Assembly: GCA_030430165.1 (NCBI GenBank)
Contig: JAUIGL010000022.1
Span: 1 to 64,000, forward strand
Direction of reading: 5' to 3'
Source of the DNA: a bacterium
Lineage (GTDB): Bacteria > Desulfobacterota > Binatia > HRBIN30 > CADEER01
DNA: 64,000 bases
Both the position numbers and the translations under genes were made by a program. Below, one piece after another: positions 59,857 to 64,000 of this stretch (positions are counted from its first letter, which is position 1; every line of letters starts with the position of its first letter). Below the pieces are notes generated by a model, which saw only the letters and a list, made by a program, of their open reading frames with translations, did no database searches and had not been told where the DNA came from.

Positions 59857-61334
59857 CACTCGCCCTGGTGCCGGTGGCCGCTGATGTCGGCGGTTCCGCT
59901 CATCATGCTCGGACGGGCCTGGATCTGCAACGAGCTGTCGATGTTGAAGTTCCCCTTCACCACCACCTGCTCACCCTCCTCCAAGCCGCTCCGCACCACG
60001 TAGAAGTCGCCGGCGCGCGGCCCGAGCTCGATCTCGCGCCCCTCGAAGGTCGGCCGTTCGCGGTCGGGCAAGCGAACGTAAACCACCGCCCGCTTGCCGG
60101 TGACCAGCGCCGCCGTCGCCGGAATCACCAGCGGCGCGTGGCGTTCGTCGGCTGGCGCATAGCCGAGCTTCTCGACCGGCACCAGCGCCATGCCGCATAT
60201 CGGGCAAGCCCCGGGCTGGTCGCGGATGATCTCCGGATGCATCGGCCCGATCCACTTCCCTTCCAGGGACGCCTCCATCACCCGGCCGCCCTGCGCGACG
60301 CCGGCGCGCACCACCGCGCGCACGAACATCTCCGGCTTCAGTCGTCCGTCCGGATTGTCGACGTTGACGCGAACCTTCACCGTGCGCGTCTTCGGGTTCA
60401 GCGTCGGCGCGATGAAGGCGATCCGCCCGTGAAACGTCTCGCCGGGATATGCCTCGGTCGTGAACTCGACGTCCTGCCCGAAGCGGATCCACGACATGTC
60501 GGACTCGTACGCGTCGAGGTGCACCCACACCTTCGAGAGGTCGGCGATGCGGTAGATCGGCGTGCCGGTCTCGACGTAGAGGCCTTCGACCGCGTTCTTG
60601 TGGACCACCGTGCCGGAAGCGGGAGCGTAGATCGTGAGGTGGTCGGTCGGCTCGCCGCGCGCCTCGATACTCTGCACCTGCGCTTTGGTCAGCCCGAGCA
60701 GGCGAAGCTTCTCGCGCGCCGAATCGATCGTCGCCCGCGTCGACTCGCGCAACACCGACACGCCGCTCTGGCGCAGGTTTGCGTTCGCCCGGATCGCCTG
60801 CAGCAGCTCCTCCTGCGCGGTGCGCAGCTCCGGACTGTAGAGCGACACCAGGTGGTCGCCTTTGTTCACCTCGACCCCGGTGTAGTCGACGAACAAGCGG
60901 TCGATCCGACCCGGCGCCCAGGCTGCGATGTTGCGCACTCGGGTCTCGTCGTAGTCGACCTTGCCGACCATGCGAACGTCGCGCGCCACCAGGGTTCGGC
61001 GGACCGCCACCGTCTCGATCTCCGCGATCGCCACCGCCTCTTCGCTCATCGCAATCTGGCGGCGGTTCGCTTCGCCCGCGGCCGAGCTCCCCGCGTCGAC
61101 CGGCACCAGGTCCATGCCGCAGATCGGGCACTGCCCGGGGCGCGGCAGGCGGATCTGCGGGTGCATGACGCAGCTCCAGACCTCGGCGTCGGCCGGCGCT
61201 TGCTCGTCCGCCGCCGAAGCGACGTCAAGCGCGGCATCCTCGTCGGGCGCGCGGTTGGCGTCGCCAGAGATACGGCCGAGAACCAGCCCGACGAGCAGCG
61301 CGACCACGCATCCGATCACGACTCGCCGGCTCAT
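59856..61334 (-). CDS. cusB: CusB-type periplasmic adaptor with two metal-binding CxxC motifs
   Basis: A 492-residue RND adaptor with an N-terminal anchor (VVIGCVVALLVGLVLG). A heavy-metal-binding domain (SCVMHPQIRLPRPGQCPICG, Cys55, Cys69, Cys72) leads into a typical barrel and hairpin region (WAPGRIDRLFVDYTGVEVNK; LTIYAPASGTVVHKN). A second copy at residues 365-385 (PMHPEIIRDQPGACPICGMA, Cys377, Cys380) sits inside the membrane-proximal half. The first copy has the extra Cys in its VMHP context, the second does not. The family delivers Cu or Ag from the periplasm to the channel. ATG 61334 overlaps the CusC-like stop as ATGA. Confidence 0.9.
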   Translation of the reverse strand: MSRRVVIGCVVALLVGLVLGRISGDANRAPDEDAALDVASAADEQAPADAEVWSCVMHPQIRLPRPGQCPICGMDLVPVDAGSSAAGEANRRQIAMSEEAVAIAEIETVAVRRTLVARDVRMVGKVDYDETRVRNIAAWAPGRIDRLFVDYTGVEVNKGDHLVSLYSPELRTAQEELLQAIRANANLRQSGVSVLRESTRATIDSAREKLRLLGLTKAQVQSIEARGEPTDHLTIYAPASGTVVHKNAVEGLYVETGTPIYRIADLSKVWVHLDAYESDMSWIRFGQDVEFTTEAYPGETFHGRIAFIAPTLNPKTRTVKVRVNVDNPDGRLKPEMFVRAVVRAGVAQGGRVMEASLEGKWIGPMHPEIIRDQPGACPICGMALVPVEKLGYAPADERHAPLVIPATAALVTGKRAVVYVRLPDRERPTFEGREIELGPRAGDFYVVRSGLEEGEQVVVKGNFNIDSSLQIQARPSMMSGTADISGHRHQGE

Positions 61335-62770
61335 CGCCGATCCTCCGCCGCGCGATCGCCACCGTCGACGATCCGCAAAGACCGGCCGGCCAGCATCTCG
61401 CTCTCGGCCAGCCGCTGCTCGTGGTTGGCCAGCGCCCGCTCGCGCGCCAGTCGGAAATCGAGTAAAACTCTCTGCGCGTCGAGGACGTCGAGGAAGTCGG
61501 CCTCGCCGGACTCGTACGCAGTGAACGTCGCCGCCAGCGACTCGCGCGCCTTGGGAATCAGGCTGTTGCCGTAGAGGCTCACCTTGCGCTCGGCTTCCTC
61601 GAGGCCGTAGATAGCCAGGCCGAGCTCGCCGAGCAGCTCGCTCTCGCGATCCCTGCGTCGCTCGATCGCCGCGCTGCGCCGCGCCTGCGCCTCGCGCACG
61701 CCGGCTCCGTAACGGTTCCACCAGACCGGCAGGTTGAACGAAAGCGTGCCGATGATCGCGTCCTTGCCGTTGTCATCGAGATCGGAGACCGAGCGGCTGC
61801 CGGTCTCGATCCACTGCAGGCCGACGCTGACGTCGGGAAAGAAGTCCTTCCTGGCGAGCTCGATCGCACTGTCCTCGCGCGAGATGTCGGCATCGAGCGC
61901 GCGCAGCTCCGGGCTGCTGCGGCCCAGCACTTCGCGCGTGTCGACGTCGTCGACCATCGCCCGCGATTGCTTCAGCTCGCGCGGCCACGGCAGCGGCGCA
62001 TCCACCGCCCGGCCGAGTGCGGCGTTGAGCCGCGCGGAGAGCGGCCAGCGCAGCTCCTCGAGAGTTTGCACGCGATCGGCCAACTTGCCGATCTCGACCT
62101 GCACCCGGATGACGTCCGAGTGACGCCCGGTCGCGACTCGATACCTCGCCTGCGCCAAGCGCTCCCAGTAGGTGAGAAGCTCGAGGTTCTCGCGGGTGAT
62201 GTCGATCGCCCGTGCCAGGTAATAGTACTCGGCGTAGACGTCCGTGACCCGGTAATGGATCAGGCGGCGCGCGCCCTCGAACTGTTCGCGCTCGCGCTCT
62301 GCCGCCGCCGCCGCCACGTCGCCACGCAGCGCGCGCTTGCCCACCCAGGGAAGCATCTGCGCCAGCTCGACCCGTTGGCGTTGCGGCCCGACCCGCGTCT
62401 CGACCGCGCTGAAGTAATAGCCGTACGACAGTCGCGGGTCGGGAAGCGACTCGGCCTGGGGAATCCTCTCCACGGCCGCCACCCAGTCCTGGTAGGCGGC
62501 GCGCAAGCGGTTGTTGTTGAAGCTCGCGTAGGCGAGGTATTCGTCGAGCGACGGCTCGGCCGAAAGCTCGACCGGCCCGGCCTCGTCCGCAGCGAGATCC
62601 AGGTCCGCCCGCCCCTCGCCCTTGTCGGCTGCGGCCATACTGCCGCACCAGGCCAACAGACACACCGCCAACACGCCGTGCAGGAGCACCCGCGGGGTCG
62701 CCGCGGGCGCGAACCACCCCAGCCATATACGCAAACGCAGCACACTGCGTTCGATGTTCAGGTCCTTCAT
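61331..62770 (-). CDS. cusC: CusC/TolC-type outer membrane efflux protein
   Basis: A 479-residue outer membrane factor with an N-terminal export segment (PRVLLHGVLAVCLLAWCGSM). Two repeated long coiled halves are visible: LDEYLAYASFNNNRLRAAYQ with VTDVYAEYYYLARAIDITRE, and SPELRALDADISREDSAIEL with ELLGELGLAIYGLEEAERKV. It ends FLDVLDAQRVLLDFRLARER. This is the TolC/OEP plan. No lipobox Cys is in the usual CusC position. It is first in the minus-strand operon with adaptor and pump; ATG 62770 has AGGTGA upstream. The upstream Cys-rich ORF may be a related accessory. Confidence 0.9.
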   Translation of the reverse strand: MKDLNIERSVLRLRIWLGWFAPAATPRVLLHGVLAVCLLAWCGSMAAADKGEGRADLDLAADEAGPVELSAEPSLDEYLAYASFNNNRLRAAYQDWVAAVERIPQAESLPDPRLSYGYYFSAVETRVGPQRQRVELAQMLPWVGKRALRGDVAAAAAEREREQFEGARRLIHYRVTDVYAEYYYLARAIDITRENLELLTYWERLAQARYRVATGRHSDVIRVQVEIGKLADRVQTLEELRWPLSARLNAALGRAVDAPLPWPRELKQSRAMVDDVDTREVLGRSSPELRALDADISREDSAIELARKDFFPDVSVGLQWIETGSRSVSDLDDNGKDAIIGTLSFNLPVWWNRYGAGVREAQARRSAAIERRRDRESELLGELGLAIYGLEEAERKVSLYGNSLIPKARESLAATFTAYESGEADFLDVLDAQRVLLDFRLARERALANHEQRLAESEMLAGRSLRIVDGGDRAAEDRR

Positions 62771-62966
62771 CCGTCACCTTCGCTGTCGAGATCCGGCTCC
62801 GGGTGGCACCGAGGTGCACCGTCGCCGTCGAGCGCAACTTCACTTCCGGTGAGTTGTGCGTATCCGCGCAGCACGCCGCTGCAGCGCGCGGGAGGCACCT
62901 CACCCGAACCGCAATCGGCCGGAACCGGCTATCGGAACCGAGCCGACGACGAGCAGCTGCGAAGAC

Positions 62967-63416
62967 TCAACAGAGAAAGCTCTGGAGAAGCAGGTAACGC
63001 GGCGGCGAGTGAGATACCGGGTCACGGTGCGCGACGACGACGTCGAACGGTCTGCCCGGGTAGGCGAAGGCTTGCGCATTCACCGGAGCAATGGCGACGA
63101 CCGAAGCCCCGGCGGGAGCCACACGATCCGAGCTCGCGCGCTTGTCGCAGGCAAGATCGGGCGGGCAACAGTCGCCGCAACCGCCAGGCTGGCTCTCCGG
63201 CGCTGCGTCGGCGTCGCCGGCGTGTCCGACCGCGGCGCGGCCGTGTTGCTTCATCCGCGGGCAGTCGGGAGGCGGTTGTTGGACCGACACGCAGCGCACG
63301 AATGCCGACTCCGCGCCCGGACAGTTGGGGCACTGGACCAGGAGATACGGCACCCAGGCCAAAGCCAGCAGGGACGCCAGGAAATGCCCGGAGCTACGCT
63401 TGCGCAAGCGTGCCAT
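62967..63416 (-). CDS. Small Cys-rich putative secreted protein upstream of cus operon
   Basis: A 149-residue frame with an N-terminal hydrophobic segment (HFLASLLALAWVPYLLVQ) directly followed by CPNCPG, and later VRCVSV, PDCPRM, GGCGDCCPPDLACD and a terminal Cys: nine cysteines in all. I do not recognise a family. The Cys pairs and position 197 bases before cusC suggest a metal-binding role such as periplasmic chaperone, but this is inference. There is no good ribosome site at 63416. It could be a non-coding GC-rich frame; third-position GC supports coding only moderately. Confidence 0.45.
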   Translation of the reverse strand: MARLRKRSSGHFLASLLALAWVPYLLVQCPNCPGAESAFVRCVSVQQPPPDCPRMKQHGRAAVGHAGDADAAPESQPGGCGDCCPPDLACDKRASSDRVAPAGASVVAIAPVNAQAFAYPGRPFDVVVAHRDPVSHSPPRYLLLQSFLC

Positions 63417-63480
63417 GGCGGGAGGCTAGCAAACAGGAGCGCTTGCCGCCACTCGAGATCATCTCGAGATCATCGCGGCG

Positions 63481-64000
63481 CTACTCCGCGGCAGCCGCGT
63501 GCCTCCCCGCCACGCGACCGAAAAACGTAGCGTCGGCAATCGAAAGCCCGCTTGCATAGGTCCGCCCCTCGCGGCACAGGCCGGCGGTGGTGCGCCCCGC
63601 CGCATAGAGGCCGGAGATCACGCTGCCGTGCCGATCGAGCACCTCGGCCGAGGCCGTTGTCGACAGACCGCCCAGCGTCAACGCACCGTAGATCGAACCG
63701 TCCACGGTGCAGTCGAGCGCCGCATAGGGCGGCACCGAGAGCGGCCGCAGGTACTCCCTCGACTTGTGGAACAGCGGATCCTCACCGCGTTCGGCGGCGC
63801 GATTGAAGGCCTCGATCGTCGCCACCAGCTGACCGCTCGGCATCGCCAGCGCCGCTTCGAGGTCGGCAAAGGTTTCCTCGACCGCGACCAGCTTGTGCGG
63901 CACCTGCGTCTTCCCCCAAAGCTCGTTGTCGACGATCAACCAGGCGCGGCCGCCGGCGGCGGTCAGCATCGCGTCGCTGGCGCGGCCGATGTAGGCGTCC
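63481..64000 (-). CDS. Flavin-dependent dehydrogenase (fumarate reductase/3-ketosteroid dehydrogenase-like), C-terminal part
   Basis: The window ends inside this gene, so only the last ~173 residues are seen; the frame stays open to base 64000. The visible part has LRPLSVPPYAALDCTVDGSI and the C-terminal FAD-binding signature SGLYAAGRTTAGLCREGRTY then ASGLSIADATFFGRVAGRHA, characteristic of the FRD/SDH and 3-ketosteroid-delta1-dehydrogenase flavoprotein superfamily. The N-terminal dinucleotide motif lies outside. No heme or partner subunit is visible. A steroid or fatty-acid dehydrogenation role would fit the neighbourhood, but the substrate is not decided. Confidence 0.8.
   Translation of the reverse strand, partial: DAYIGRASDAMLTAAGGRAWLIVDNELWGKTQVPHKLVAVEETFADLEAALAMPSGQLVATIEAFNRAAERGEDPLFHKSREYLRPLSVPPYAALDCTVDGSIYGALTLGGLSTTASAEVLDRHGSVISGLYAAGRTTAGLCREGRTYASGLSIADATFFGRVAGRHAAAAE

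Noticed and set aside
1-64000. Mobile elements, prophage or integrase
   Set aside because: No transposase, integrase or phage structural genes were seen. The dispersed repeats lack any linked mobility gene, so they are listed as repeats only.
1-64000. tRNA and rRNA genes
   Set aside because: I saw no cloverleaf or rRNA-like conserved stretch by eye in the intergenic gaps. A tRNAscan-type search would settle this.

Overview
The window looks like a chromosomal segment of a high-GC, Gram-negative, lipid- and xenobiotic-degrading bacterium. It has a TonB-dependent receptor, lipoproteins, a TolC-type outer membrane channel and a multihaem cytochrome, so it has an outer membrane. Two luciferase-like (F420-type) oxidoreductases, a wax ester synthase, several amidohydrolases, a Baeyer-Villiger-type monooxygenase, a crotonase and secreted hydrolases with Cys-rich helical N-terminal regions point to an uncultivated deltaproteobacterial-type lineage (Binatota, Myxococcota or similar). 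That placement is inference. I see no tRNA, rRNA, transposase, phage gene or CRISPR array.

Layout. Positions 1-6.3 kb hold a DJ-1/AraC-type regulator fragment, an RNA methyltransferase, a nitroreductase and a cluster of four thioredoxin-fold GST-like proteins with a luciferase-like oxidoreductase. Positions 6.4-15.8 kb hold a metallo-hydrolase, a secreted Notum/pectin-acetylesterase-like lipoprotein, an acyltransferase-SGNH protein, an SDR, a crotonase, an SRPBCC protein, a secreted unknown and a Baeyer-Villiger-type monooxygenase. Positions 15.9-29.1 kb hold a TonB-dependent receptor, an amidohydrolase, a NylB-like serine hydrolase, a dihydrodipicolinate-reductase-like enzyme, an MscS-type channel, a SnoaL-like protein, an FAD oxidoreductase and a 920-residue secreted hydrolase.

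Positions 29.4-38.9 kb are the most coherent metabolic block. A TetR regulator with a perfect operator-like palindrome separates a one-domain extradiol-dioxygenase-like VOC protein from a co-directional series: FAH-family hydrolase, aromatic-ring hydroxylase-like flavoprotein, wax ester synthase, Fe-dependent alcohol dehydrogenase, D-aminoacylase-like amidohydrolase and SGNH hydrolase. Positions 38.9-41.8 kb hold a GMC oxidoreductase carrying a gluconate-dehydrogenase-subunit-3-like N-terminus, translationally overlapped with a six-haem lipoprotein cytochrome. Positions 42-55.9 kb hold two SDRs (one with a zinc-ribbon extension and no canonical Tyr), a thioesterase, a Kef-type antiporter, a DUF3604 lipoprotein, a sulfatase, an amidohydrolase, a second luciferase-like enzyme, an NAPE-PLD-like metallo-hydrolase and a DoxX-like protein. 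Positions 56-62.8 kb are a cusCBA-type Cu/Ag efflux operon with overlapping stop/start codons, an enlarged CusA and a CusB with two metal-binding motifs. The window ends inside a flavin-dependent dehydrogenase.

The intergenic spaces carry at least five families of palindromic, non-coding dispersed repeats, several of them between convergent genes. These repeats, two shared operator-like palindromes and a 22-bp perfect stem whose loop contains a stop codon are the main non-coding signals.
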